A DNA stretch of 64,000 nucleotides from Crocosphaera sp. (GTDB lineage: Bacteria; Cyanobacteriota; Cyanobacteriia; Cyanobacteriales; Microcystaceae). Of this stretch, positions 1 to 8,911 are shown one piece after another (the stretch's first letter is position 1; every line of letters begins with the position of its first letter). The stretch covers positions 1 to 64,000 of the forward strand of contig JASJDN010000001.1 of NCBI GenBank assembly GCA_030065205.1, in the 5' to 3' direction. Made by a program: the position numbers and the translations under genes. The notes under the pieces are model-generated. The model was not told where the DNA came from and ran no database searches. It saw only the letters and a program-made list of their open reading frames with translations.

Positions 1-235
1 ACGGCATCATGATACCACTTAATGCTTTTTCATAAGTCGATGTTCACGGCTAATAAATTAGCCGAGTCGCGCTTCATCTCCTACTTAAAAGATAGGAGTT
101 TTCGCGCTCCCGTGTTAAATTATAAAGATTTCAAGCTGTCGTGGTCTTATGAAGTTAATTTATCATAACGATTTTCCCTTGAACCTTTAAAATATCTTCT
201 ATGATCAAGAGAGACTGGCGCAATCTGGGTAATCC
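1..235. other. Intergenic lead-in with two hairpins
   Basis: No gene is supported here. A 7-bp stem with a 4-nt loop lies at 47-64 (cggctaa / ttagccg). A second stem lies at 78-98 (ctccta / taggag) and is followed by four T. It is enclosed by gcgc repeats. The arrangement resembles the structured end of an IS200/IS605-type tnpB element or a terminator for a gene to the left of the window, but the sequence does not decide between these. The rest would hold the promoter of the ClC gene. Confidence 0.3.
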
Positions 236-2884
236 ATGCAGCCTCATTTAATGCCTCAACGTTTTTATCGATGGCTCAAATCAAGACCATTTGCTCTCAA
301 TGCCACTGATACCCGTTATGCCTTAGTAGAAGCCTCCTTAATTGGGGTTTTATCTGCGATCGCGGCCCTCATTCTCAAACAAGGAGTGGGTTGGTTAGGG
401 GGTTGGCGGGTAGCCTTAGCTAACCAGTTTGGGGGAATGGTGGTGCTGCCCTTGGGAGGACTCATTTTAGGGTATTTAGCCGGGTTGCTCATCGAAACCT
501 TGTCCCCCACAGCCACAGGAGGGGGGATCACTCAAGTTAAAGCCGCTTTAGCCCGATACCCGGTTCCCCTATCTCTACGGGTAGCAGTAGTTAAACTGAT
601 TGGAACTATTTTAGTGTTAGGCGGCGGGTTAACCCTAGGCCGTCGGGCCCCAACGGTGCATATCGGGGCAGCCTTAGCCGCGCAACTGAGTAGCTGGGTT
701 CCCACCTCCCCGGAACATCGTCGACAAATGATCGCGGCCGGGGCAGCAGCCGGACTCGCCGCCGGGTTTACCACCCCCATTGCCGGGGTCTTATTCGTCA
801 TTGAAGAGTTGATGCGAGATGTGTCCGGGTTAACCTTAGAAACCGCCATCGTCGCCTCCTTTACTGGGGCAGTGGTTTCTTTAATTTTGCAGTCCTCGAC
901 CCTCAATTTTCCCTCTTCCTTATTGGAACTACCGGATATTACGTTCACTGCCTCCGAAATTCCCTTTTATCTGCTCTTAGGTATCTTAGCCGGCTTATTA
1001 GGGGCGTTATTTAATCGAGGACTGCTGGCCAGCGTTAAAATACAAAGCTACTTCAATTTACCCCTATCCTGGCGTATTGGCCTAATGGGACTGGTTTCAG
1101 GGATAATTATTGCGCTGTTGCCCCCTTTCTTTCGGGATAACGCAGGACTGCGTATCGTGTTGGTCACCGGGGAATTAGATGGCAGTCGCATTTTATTGGC
1201 GTTCGTGGCTCATTTTTTTCTCACCATTTTGGCCTATAGTTGCAATGCACCGGGTGGGTTATTCGGTCCGGCTTTAGTGTTGGGGTCTGCGTTAGGCTAT
1301 TTAGTAGGGGATTTTGAGGGGTTGATCACAGGAACAGCCACTCAGTCTACCTACGCTTTGGCGGGAATGGGAGCATTTTTCACTGCTGTGGTAAGGGTTC
1401 CGGTCACAGCGATCGTCTTTGTGTTTGAACTGAATACGGACTTTAATATTGTTTTGCCTTTAATGGTGACTTGCGCGGTGTCTTATATCGTGGCTGAAAG
1501 CGTCTCACGAGGTTCTCTCTACGAACATATGTTACAAGCTAGGGGAATCTATATCAATGAAGCAGCCACCGGACAGGATTTTCTTTCCAAATTAACCGCT
1601 TCTCAAGTGATGGAGTCCCATGTAGAAACCTTATCCAGTGATTTAACCTTAGATGATGTACTGCAAGCCATGTCTGCTTCGAGTCATCGGGGGTTTCCCG
1701 TGGTAGACCAAGGTCAATTAGTGGGTATTGTCACGCAAACAGACTTAGCCAAGTTGAAGAAAGTACCGGGTTATACCCCCTTATCGGAATTTATGACCCG
1801 ACGGCCCATTACAGTGCAAGCAGAAGCTTCTTTAAGTGATGTATTATACCTTCTCAACCGTTATCAACTGTCCCGTCTTCCGGTGACAGAAGGCCATAAA
1901 TTAGTGGGAATTATCACCCGAACCGATATTATTCGCATCGAAGCTAACCAGTTACAAGGGGATGATACCACCGTTAATGAGGTGGTTCCTGATCCCTCCT
2001 ATATTGCCTATCAAACCCGCGCCCCCTTAGCTGGAGAGGGTCGTATTTTGTTACCCATCATCAACCCCGATACGGCAACTTCTGTGTTTAAAATTGGGGC
2101 GGCGATCGCGAGACAACAAAACCAAGACATTGAATGCTTACAGGTGATTACAGTACCGAAACACAGCGATCCGGCCCAAACCCCTGTGATTACTCAACAT
2201 AGTCGTCAATTATTACAAAGAACCGAACGATTGGGCCGTCAGTATCAGATTCCGGTTCATACGCAAATTCGTATCGCCCACGATCGCGCCCAAGCTATTT
2301 TAGACACCATTCGAGAACGGCATATCGATCTGATGGTTTTAGAATGGACGGGAGACAATCATACGCCGGGGACGATTTTTGGGCCGGTGATCGATGTTTT
2401 AATTCGTAAGGCTAGTTGCGAATTAGTGTTAGTTAAATTGGGTCAAAAAAAGGAGGCATTTCCCCAAACGTTAGATAAAGATACCACTTGGTTAATTCCC
2501 ATTGCGGGGGGTCCTAATGCAAAACGGGCGATGGAATTATTACCTGGGTTAGTCCAATTATATACTCGCTCTCGTTCCCCGATTATTTGGCTATGTCAGG
2601 TGTTTTCTCCCTATAAATCTAACCCGAATTATCAATCCTTAGAAGTGACGGCTCAACGGTTAAAAGAAGACCTGGAACGCCCTGTGATTCCCCTTCCTAT
2701 TCGTTCCCAGTCGGTAGCTGATGCCATTGTTCATTTAGCCGAAGCGGAAAGCTGTGACGTGGTGATGTTGGGGGTGAGTCGCGAAGGATTATTAGTGCAG
2801 GTGATGCAAGGAAATATTCCTAAAATGATTGCTCAACAGGTGAAAAGTACCGTCATTTTAGTACGAGGAAAGTTGGATCATTAG
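236..2884 (+). CDS. ClC-family chloride channel/transporter with CBS and tandem universal-stress domains
   Basis: An 882-residue inner-membrane protein. Residues about 30-440 form the multi-helix ClC anion transport core, with a late G-G-L-F-G-P segment that matches the family selectivity-filter loop. Two CBS repeats follow at about 455-575 and probably sense nucleotides. Two UspA-like domains lie at about 600-725 and 740-880. The family normally has GREGP with a gating glutamate; here residues 135-139 read GRRAP, so Arg137 sits at the gate position. The early GSGIP loop is also changed, to a GGGI version. In the family this glutamate couples proton exchange, so passive anion conduction is a reasonable inference. 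ATG start; the gene stands alone on its strand before a small unknown gene 102 bp downstream. Confidence 0.9.
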   Translation: MQPHLMPQRFYRWLKSRPFALNATDTRYALVEASLIGVLSAIAALILKQGVGWLGGWRVALANQFGGMVVLPLGGLILGYLAGLLIETLSPTATGGGITQVKAALARYPVPLSLRVAVVKLIGTILVLGGGLTLGRRAPTVHIGAALAAQLSSWVPTSPEHRRQMIAAGAAAGLAAGFTTPIAGVLFVIEELMRDVSGLTLETAIVASFTGAVVSLILQSSTLNFPSSLLELPDITFTASEIPFYLLLGILAGLLGALFNRGLLASVKIQSYFNLPLSWRIGLMGLVSGIIIALLPPFFRDNAGLRIVLVTGELDGSRILLAFVAHFFLTILAYSCNAPGGLFGPALVLGSALGYLVGDFEGLITGTATQSTYALAGMGAFFTAVVRVPVTAIVFVFELNTDFNIVLPLMVTCAVSYIVAESVSRGSLYEHMLQARGIYINEAATGQDFLSKLTASQVMESHVETLSSDLTLDDVLQAMSASSHRGFPVVDQGQLVGIVTQTDLAKLKKVPGYTPLSEFMTRRPITVQAEASLSDVLYLLNRYQLSRLPVTEGHKLVGIITRTDIIRIEANQLQGDDTTVNEVVPDPSYIAYQTRAPLAGEGRILLPIINPDTATSVFKIGAAIARQQNQDIECLQVITVPKHSDPAQTPVITQHSRQLLQRTERLGRQYQIPVHTQIRIAHDRAQAILDTIRERHIDLMVLEWTGDNHTPGTIFGPVIDVLIRKASCELVLVKLGQKKEAFPQTLDKDTTWLIPIAGGPNAKRAMELLPGLVQLYTRSRSPIIWLCQVFSPYKSNPNYQSLEVTAQRLKEDLERPVIPLPIRSQSVADAIVHLAEAESCDVVMLGVSREGLLVQVMQGNIPKMIAQQVKSTVILVRGKLDH

Positions 2885-2986
2885 TCAGGGTTATCTGATA
2901 ATTTTTGACTCAAAAATATTGACTTTAGCCCCAATTTAGGGTAATTAAATTATAGAAAAGTAATCGAGTGATAATTACTAACTTTA

Positions 2987-3340
2987 ATGAACTATTTTTA
3001 TCTTCGCCCCGAAGACTTACCCCCCCGCAACCCGGTTGATGACTCTCTGCAACACAACTTAGATCAAACCGTAACTCGTTATTTTTACGAAAGTTGCGAT
3101 CGCCTCACTCAACGAGTTTTATCTCGGGGTGGCTGGTATTTAACCACCTGTGGCACAGCCTTGACTTTAGTGGTGATTTGTGCTGATAGACGACAAAATT
3201 GGGAAGTCTTGAAATATTTGCCCTCTTTAGCTAAATATTTGAAGGAATTTGCCCCGACTACCAATATTCGTATTTATCCCCCACCAGGAGACGGAACCTC
3301 TTTAGAGATGCGCTTTAAACTTCCTGTGATGTCTCGATAG
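2987..3340 (+). CDS. Conserved hypothetical protein, 117 aa
   Basis: I do not recognise this protein. It is soluble-looking, begins with an aromatic- and proline-rich stretch, and has one moderately hydrophobic segment at about 50-67 followed by a basic patch and a possible beta strand near the end. ATG start without a strong ribosome-binding site. It lies between the ClC gene and the flv4 operon, and its stop is followed within 15 bp by a perfect palindrome that may end transcription. The reading frame has normal codon use and ends cleanly, which supports a real gene. Its function cannot be inferred from the sequence. Confidence 0.6.
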   Translation: MNYFYLRPEDLPPRNPVDDSLQHNLDQTVTRYFYESCDRLTQRVLSRGGWYLTTCGTALTLVVICADRRQNWEVLKYLPSLAKYLKEFAPTTNIRIYPPPGDGTSLEMRFKLPVMSR

Positions 3341-3354
3341 TTACGTAAAACCTT

Positions 3355-3379
3355 GTAAGGTGGGCAATGCCCACCTTAC
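3355..3379. terminator. Perfect 25-nt palindrome, possible terminator or dispersed repeat
   Basis: Twelve-base arms (gtaaggtgggca / tgcccacctta with final c) surround a single central base just after the 117-aa gene. There is no T run, so it may be a dispersed repeat more than a classical terminator. The gtaaggtgggca arm is shared with the longer repeats near 16, 31 and 55 kb, and a related short palindrome lies at 38842-38856. Confidence 0.5.
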
Positions 3380-3557
3380 ATTAATGTCCTGTGGTGAAAA
3401 CAAGTTTTATTATTTTTTATAGTGTAAACCAAAATACATAAAAATTACTTATATATAGCTTAAAAAATTGACATTTTACAAAACCTGTGTAACCAAGTCA
3501 TAATGGGACTCAAGCAAGTTGAAGTTTTGTCAAAAAGTTATTTGGAGGCAGCAGGGT

Positions 3558-5288
3558 ATGGTTGCACTCACCCATCAAGCTACGCAGTTGAAAGCATTAA
3601 ATCGTTTAACCTTACAAACGAGTCAAATCGGTCAGGATACCACAGTCATTCGTTGCTTAGACTGGGATCGCGATCGCTTTGATATTGAGTTTGGGTTAAG
3701 GAACGGAACCACTTACAATTCTTTCATTATCGAAGGAGAAAAAACTGTATTAATTGATACCTCTCACGGAAAATTTAGACAATTATATTTAGATGGTTTA
3801 GCAAATTTAATCGATTTATCAACCTTAGACTATCTGATTGTTAGTCATACGGAACCGGATCATAGTGGGTTGGTCAAAGACGTTTTAAAACTTGCTCCTA
3901 ATGTTACGGTTGTGGGTTCAAAAGTTGCCATCCAATTCTTAGAGAATATGGTACACCAACCCTTTAAAAGTCTTATTGTTAAGAGTGGATCTAGCTTGGA
4001 TTTGGGTAATGGACACAAATTACAATTTATTTCTGCAACCAATCTTCATTGGCCAGATACTATTTTTACCTATGATCAAAACACGGGCATTCTTTACACT
4101 TGTGATGTGTTTGGGATGCACTATTGTGATGATTATATCTACGATGAAGAACCGGATCTCTTGCGAGCAGATTTCAAATATTATTATGACTGTTTAATGG
4201 GTCCCAATGCTCGTTCTGTTTTAGCCGCCTTAAAACGCATTGATAAGCTAGACATTCAAACCATTGCCACCGGACACGGACCCTTATTAAAACATCATAT
4301 TGCCCAGTGGGTTAATGATTACGAGAAATGGAGTAAAGAACAGGCCAAAACCGATAATTTAGTGGTTATCTTTTACGATGAAAACTACGGTTATGGCGAA
4401 GAAATTGCCAGGAAAATTGCTCAAGGATTGCAAAAAACAGAGGTTAACATCGACCTAATTGACTTATCCACCACCGATACCCATGAAACCCGACAACTGG
4501 TTTATGAAGCCAAAGGATTAGTGTTAGGGATGCCTTCTCAAAGCGATGATCACAGTCAGATTATAGTTAATACCATATTAGCCGTTGCCCATCCCAAACA
4601 AGCGATCGGTTTATTTGAGTCAGGGGGAGGAGAAGACGAACCCATTTATCCCTTACGGAACAAATTTCAAGAAATTGGCTTAACCGAGGGATTTCCCCCC
4701 ATTTTAACCAAAACTGCTCCCACTGCCAACAGCGAAAAATTGGCCGAAGAAGCAGGAACCGATCTGGGCCAATGGATCACCCGCGATCGCTCCATTAAAA
4801 ACCTAAAAAGCATCGATTCCGGGTTAGAAAAAGCTTTAGGGCGTATTAGTAGCGGATTATATCTAATTACCGCTAATAAAGGAGAAGTGGCTGGCTCAAT
4901 GTTAGCCTCTTGGGTGATTCAAGCCAGTTTAGAACCCTTGGGAGTGGCGATTGCGGTGTCCAAAGATCGGGCGATTGAGTCCTTATTGCACCCTGGCGAT
5001 CGCTTTGTTCTCAATGTACTCGAAGAAGGGAACGCACAAGGGTTAATGAAGCACTTTCTGAAACGGTTTGCACCTGGGGCTGATCGCTTTGCAGGGGTGA
5101 AAACCTATCCGGCTCAAAATGGTTCGCAAATTTTAGCTAATGCTTTAGCATACCTCGAATGTGAAGTGGTTAGTCGTACTGACTGTGGTGATCACTGGAT
5201 GATTTATAGTACCGTGCAACGAGGACGAGTGTCTAAAGTTGACGGTTTAACTGCAGTGCATCATCGCAAAGTTGGCACCCATTATTAA
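3558..5288 (+). CDS. flv4: Flavodiiron protein Flv4
   Basis: First gene of the flv4 - PsiE-like - flv2 operon, whose Synechocystis counterpart is sll0217-sll0218-sll0219. That operon protects photosystem II by reducing oxygen with photosynthetic electrons in low-carbon, high-light cells. Domains in order: a metallo-beta-lactamase-like diiron domain (about 30-260), flavodoxin (270-410), and a flavin reductase domain (430-575) typical of cyanobacterial class C enzymes. The H-x-E-x-D-H diiron motif is intact (His97, Glu99, Asp101, His102), and later Asp and His ligands are also present. I chose the ATG at 3558, which has GGAGG nine bases upstream. An in-frame ATG at 3519 would add 13 residues but lacks a binding site. 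Confidence 0.93.
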   Translation: MVALTHQATQLKALNRLTLQTSQIGQDTTVIRCLDWDRDRFDIEFGLRNGTTYNSFIIEGEKTVLIDTSHGKFRQLYLDGLANLIDLSTLDYLIVSHTEPDHSGLVKDVLKLAPNVTVVGSKVAIQFLENMVHQPFKSLIVKSGSSLDLGNGHKLQFISATNLHWPDTIFTYDQNTGILYTCDVFGMHYCDDYIYDEEPDLLRADFKYYYDCLMGPNARSVLAALKRIDKLDIQTIATGHGPLLKHHIAQWVNDYEKWSKEQAKTDNLVVIFYDENYGYGEEIARKIAQGLQKTEVNIDLIDLSTTDTHETRQLVYEAKGLVLGMPSQSDDHSQIIVNTILAVAHPKQAIGLFESGGGEDEPIYPLRNKFQEIGLTEGFPPILTKTAPTANSEKLAEEAGTDLGQWITRDRSIKNLKSIDSGLEKALGRISSGLYLITANKGEVAGSMLASWVIQASLEPLGVAIAVSKDRAIESLLHPGDRFVLNVLEEGNAQGLMKHFLKRFAPGADRFAGVKTYPAQNGSQILANALAYLECEVVSRTDCGDHWMIYSTVQRGRVSKVDGLTAVHHRKVGTHY

Positions 5289-5366
5289 ATGAAGTCAGAA
5301 GTTCCTCACTTCGTTCCGGCGCAAATGCACAGAAGTTCCTCAGTATTAGTCTAAACGTTTAAAATC

Positions 5367-5903
5367 ATGTACGAATCTTTAAAAAATTCCTCTTCACAGC
5401 GCAAAAGTTGGGTTAACCTCAAGCGTATCGTCAACGTTCTCGAAATCATTCAAGATGCCATTGTCATCTGCTTGTGTTTAGGACTCTTTTGCTTCATGGT
5501 ATTGCAACTATACTCGATGGTAGTGTCTCTGTTGCCACCGTTGCAGTTTCATGTGGTGACGGCTGACATTTTATCCTTGCTCATTTGGGTAGAATTGTTC
5601 CGTTTATTAATTATTTACCTCAAAGAACAACGAATTTCTATCGGTGTTGCGGTAGAAGTGGCTATTGTCTCAGTTTTACGAGAATTTATTGTCAGAGGCG
5701 TTTTAGAAATTCCGGCAACGCAAGTTTTAGCCACCTGTGCCTTTTTACTGGTTTTGGGGGTATTAATGGTGATTCGGGTTTGGCTTCCGCCTACTTTTGA
5801 TGGTATTGATCCCGAACATACCGTATCCCAACGTCATCAACAACGGTCAACGGCAAAAAAAGCCGAAACCAACGGTAATCACGCCATTTTATCTAACAAT
5901 TAA
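5367..5903 (+). CDS. PsiE-like membrane protein of the flv4-2 operon (Sll0218 homologue)
   Basis: A 178-residue membrane protein with about four hydrophobic segments (roughly 28-55, 65-85, 93-110 and 118-142) and a polar, basic C-terminal tail. It resembles the phosphate-starvation-inducible PsiE family. Its place between flv4 and flv2 matches sll0218 of Synechocystis, which is reported to help stabilise photosystem II and is co-expressed with the two flavodiiron proteins. It starts at ATG 5367, 78 bp after flv4. The linker carries a fragment of a dispersed repeat. The gene is followed by a pyrimidine-rich tandem repeat before flv2. Confidence 0.85.
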   Translation: MYESLKNSSSQRKSWVNLKRIVNVLEIIQDAIVICLCLGLFCFMVLQLYSMVVSLLPPLQFHVVTADILSLLIWVELFRLLIIYLKEQRISIGVAVEVAIVSVLREFIVRGVLEIPATQVLATCAFLLVLGVLMVIRVWLPPTFDGIDPEHTVSQRHQQRSTAKKAETNGNHAILSNN

Positions 5904-5926
5904 GTGCGGAGGCAGGAGTTAATTTA

Positions 5927-6004
5927 TCTCCCAGTCTCCCAGTCTCCCTCTCTCCTGCCTCCTGCCCCCTGCCTCCTGCCTCCTGCCCCCTGCCTCCTGC
6001 CTTC
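5927..6004. repeat. Heptamer-type short tandem repeats in the flv operon spacer
   Basis: Degenerate repeats of cccagtct and cctgcct/cctgccc units fill the gap between the PsiE-like gene and flv2. They are of the short tandemly repeated type common in cyanobacteria. The same cccagtct unit builds the large array at 23 kb. They lie inside the operon transcript, immediately ahead of the flv2 start. Confidence 0.8.
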
Positions 6005-6031
6005 TAAGAAAACTACTATCAACTATCAACC

Positions 6032-7759
6032 ATGCTTACCTCAACCTGTCTTCCTACCCGTCCCCGTGATGTTCAAATCGCTACCATTGCCCAAAATACC
6101 ACCATTTTTCGCTCTCGAACCTGGGAACGTCTTAAATTTGAAGTAGAATATGCTCTGTCTAAAGGGACAACCGCTAACGCTTACTTAATTGAAGCCGATA
6201 AAACTGCCTTATTTGATCCACCGGGGGAGTCGTTTAGCGAAATTTTCTTACAAGAATTAGAACATCATCGAGCTTTATCTAAAATAGACTATGTGATCTT
6301 AGGTCATGTTAATGCCAACCGTATGGCCACGTTAAAGATTCTAGTAGAAAAAGCCCCTCAAATGACCCTAGTTTGCTCTAAACCGGCAGCTAAGAGTTTA
6401 AAAGCCACATTTCCCCACTGGAAAGACAAAATTAAGGTAGTCCGTTCTGAGGATAGCTTAGATTTGGGACAAGGCCATCGTCTACAGTTTACCTTTATTC
6501 CCACCCCACGCTGGCCCGATGGACTCTGTACCTATGATAGTCAAACTCGTATCCTGTACACCGATAAATTATTTGGCTTACATCTGTGTCATGATGCTAT
6601 CTTTGATGATGACTGGAAAGGGTTAGACAACGATCGCCGTTACTATTTTGACTGTTTGCATGGGGCGCAAACCAAACAAGTGGCCGAGATTTTAGACAAA
6701 ATTGAGTCATTTCCTGCCAAATATTACGCCCCTGGCCACGGGGTGATCGTACGCTATAGTTTAAGTCGTTTAACCTACGATTATCGTCAGTGGTGTCAAC
6801 AACAACAGTCTCAAGATTTGAAAGTGGCGTTATTGTACGCTTCTGCTTATGGAAATACGACCATTATGGCCCAAGCGATCGCACAAGGGATCATGGATCA
6901 AGGGGTAGGGGTAGAATTAATTAATTGTGAGTCAGCTACCCCTGAAGCGATCACCCGTGCAATTCAAGACTGTGACGGCTTTGTGATCGGTTCTCCGACG
7001 TTGGGGGGTCACGCACCGGTGCAAATTGAAACCGCGTTAGGGATTGTCTTAGGTAATGCTAGTAAAACCAAATTAGCGGGGGTATTTGGGTCCTATGGCT
7101 GGAGTGGAGAAGCGGTTGACTTTATCAGCCAAAAATTAAGAGACGGCAATTATAAGTTAGGTTTTGAGCCTCTGAGAGTTCGTTTTAGTCCCGATGAAAC
7201 TGCCATAGAAAACTGTCAACAAACTGGGGTTAATTTCGCCCAAACCCTGAAAAAACGACAAAAACAAGGGACTGTGGCCGCTGGGTTAACGACGGTACAA
7301 AGCGATCGCACCGAACAAGCGATCGGCCGTATTGTGGGTTCGATCTGTGTCATTACCACCTGTGAAAACCATCACCATCAAGGCTTTTTAACCTCTTGGA
7401 TTTCTCAAGCTACCTTTAATCCCCCAGGGTTAATGATTGCCATCGATAAAAAACAGTGGAACGAGGCAGATTTTGAAGCAGATAGCCCGTTTATTGTCAA
7501 TATTCTCAAAGAAGGACGGAATGTCAGGAAACATTTTTCCGAGTCCAATAGTAGTCCTTTTGAGCAACTGGAGACCGAAACCGCCTCTAATGGGTGTTTG
7601 ATTTTAAAAGAAGGGTTAGCCTATCTTGAATGTACCGTACAACAACGAGTAGAGGCCGGCGATCGCTGGTTAGTGTTTGCCTTAGTTAACCAGGGAGATG
7701 TCTTAGAAGATCAGGGGTTAACGGCGATCGCTCATCGCAAGTCCGGAAAACAGTTATAA
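6032..7759 (+). CDS. flv2: Flavodiiron protein Flv2
   Basis: A 575-residue partner of Flv4 with the same three domains: diiron-type beta-lactamase (30-265), flavodoxin (275-410) and flavin reductase (425-570). The metal motif is degenerate. At the H-x-E-x-D-H position it has His92, Asn94, Asn96 and Arg97, so the canonical carboxylate and second His ligands are missing. This is characteristic of Flv1 and Flv2, which work as heterodimers with Flv3 and Flv4. The flavodoxin phosphate loop (YASAYGNT) is intact. Last gene of the operon, with a weak start context directly after the repeats at ATG 6032. Confidence 0.92.
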   Translation: MLTSTCLPTRPRDVQIATIAQNTTIFRSRTWERLKFEVEYALSKGTTANAYLIEADKTALFDPPGESFSEIFLQELEHHRALSKIDYVILGHVNANRMATLKILVEKAPQMTLVCSKPAAKSLKATFPHWKDKIKVVRSEDSLDLGQGHRLQFTFIPTPRWPDGLCTYDSQTRILYTDKLFGLHLCHDAIFDDDWKGLDNDRRYYFDCLHGAQTKQVAEILDKIESFPAKYYAPGHGVIVRYSLSRLTYDYRQWCQQQQSQDLKVALLYASAYGNTTIMAQAIAQGIMDQGVGVELINCESATPEAITRAIQDCDGFVIGSPTLGGHAPVQIETALGIVLGNASKTKLAGVFGSYGWSGEAVDFISQKLRDGNYKLGFEPLRVRFSPDETAIENCQQTGVNFAQTLKKRQKQGTVAAGLTTVQSDRTEQAIGRIVGSICVITTCENHHHQGFLTSWISQATFNPPGLMIAIDKKQWNEADFEADSPFIVNILKEGRNVRKHFSESNSSPFEQLETETASNGCLILKEGLAYLECTVQQRVEAGDRWLVFALVNQGDVLEDQGLTAIAHRKSGKQL

Positions 7760-7983
7760 TTATCCCTTGGGTGGTTCAAGAAGTCAGAAGTGTGAAGTGT
7801 GAAGTAAAAATTAATCAGGAAATTGTCGCTCTAAAATAACATAAAAAGTCACCTTTTTTCATTCTGACTTTTGACCTCTGACTTCTGACTTCTAACTTCT
7901 GACTTCGAGCGAAGCGATAATGTCCACCCAAAATTCCCCAAGATAGTGTATCTTCATTGAGACAGATAGAACAATTTTGGGGC

Positions 7984-8877
7984 ATGGAAACATCAGAACT
8001 GATCTTACGAACCGCACAAAATTTATTTGACGGGTTAGCCATTGGTAGCGTGATCGCTCTCGCTGCAGTCGGGTTAACCCTCACTTATGGCATTTTACGC
8101 CTGTCTAACTTCGCTCACGGGGATTTTATGACGTTGGGAGCTTATTTAACCTGGTTAGTAAACCGTCCTGACGGGTTAAACTTAAACCTGGGCTTATCGG
8201 TAGTGGTTGGAGCCATAGGGACGATTATTGCTATGTTGATATCGGAATACTTACTATGGAAACCGATGCGCGATCGCAAGGCAACTTCCACCACCCTAAT
8301 TATTATCTCCATTGGGTTAGCTCTATTCTTGCGTAACGGCATTTTAATGATTTGGGGGGCAAAAAATCAACGCTACGATATTCCCTTAGTGCAAGCTCAA
8401 AAATTCTTAGGATTACAATTAGCCACCGATCGAATTTGGGCCATTCTTTTATCCATAGTAGCGATCGCCATTTTACATTTAGTATTACAAAAAACAAAGA
8501 TTGGCAAGGCCATGCGAGCCGTAGCTGATAATATTGATTTAGCGAGGGTTTCAGGCATTAATGTCGAACAAGTTGTCCTCTGGACTTGGGTGATTACAGC
8601 CATTTTAACCACCCTAGGGGGTGTCATGTTAGGGTTGATCACCAGTACCGTACGCCCCAATATGGGATGGTTTTTAATTTTACCCATGTTTGCCTCCGTT
8701 ATTTTAGGAGGAATTGGCAACCCTTATGGTGCGATCGCTGGTGGGTTGGTTATTGGGGTTGTCCAAGAGTTAAGTGTACCTTGGTTGGGACCTGATTATA
8801 AGTTAGGGGTGGCTTTATTTATTATGATTCTCATTCTGTTAATTCGGCCTCAAGGTATCTTTAAAGGGACGCTTTAA
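7984..8877 (+). CDS. Branched-chain amino acid ABC transporter permease (LivH/NatD type)
   Basis: A 297-residue inner-membrane permease of the LivH family with about eight hydrophobic helices. The family hallmark just after the second segment (GLTLTYGILRLSNFAHGDF) is clear, as is the late G-G-I-G-N-P-Y-G-A segment. In cyanobacteria such permeases belong to the N-II neutral amino acid uptake system, in which NatD is the LivH member. No partner permease, ATPase or binding protein lies alongside, so the transporter genes are scattered, as is usual in the phylum. ATG 7984 has GGGG just upstream; a TTG nine codons earlier is less likely. The preceding spacer holds an inverted gaagtcagaag / cttctgacttc repeat. 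Confidence 0.88.
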   Translation: METSELILRTAQNLFDGLAIGSVIALAAVGLTLTYGILRLSNFAHGDFMTLGAYLTWLVNRPDGLNLNLGLSVVVGAIGTIIAMLISEYLLWKPMRDRKATSTTLIIISIGLALFLRNGILMIWGAKNQRYDIPLVQAQKFLGLQLATDRIWAILLSIVAIAILHLVLQKTKIGKAMRAVADNIDLARVSGINVEQVVLWTWVITAILTTLGGVMLGLITSTVRPNMGWFLILPMFASVILGGIGNPYGAIAGGLVIGVVQELSVPWLGPDYKLGVALFIMILILLIRPQGIFKGTL

Positions 8878-8911
8878 GTCTGGCCCAATTCATCACTAAA
8901 TTAACAATTTT

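Noticed and set aside
1-105. Possible IS200/IS605 tnpB end at the left edge
   Set aside because: The hairpins fit, but too little sequence is visible to separate this from a terminator of a gene beyond the window; kept only as a description.
532-948. 138-codon minus-strand open frame inside the ClC gene
   Set aside because: Shadow of the ClC coding strand; composition is Ala/Pro/Thr-rich with no ribosome-binding site.
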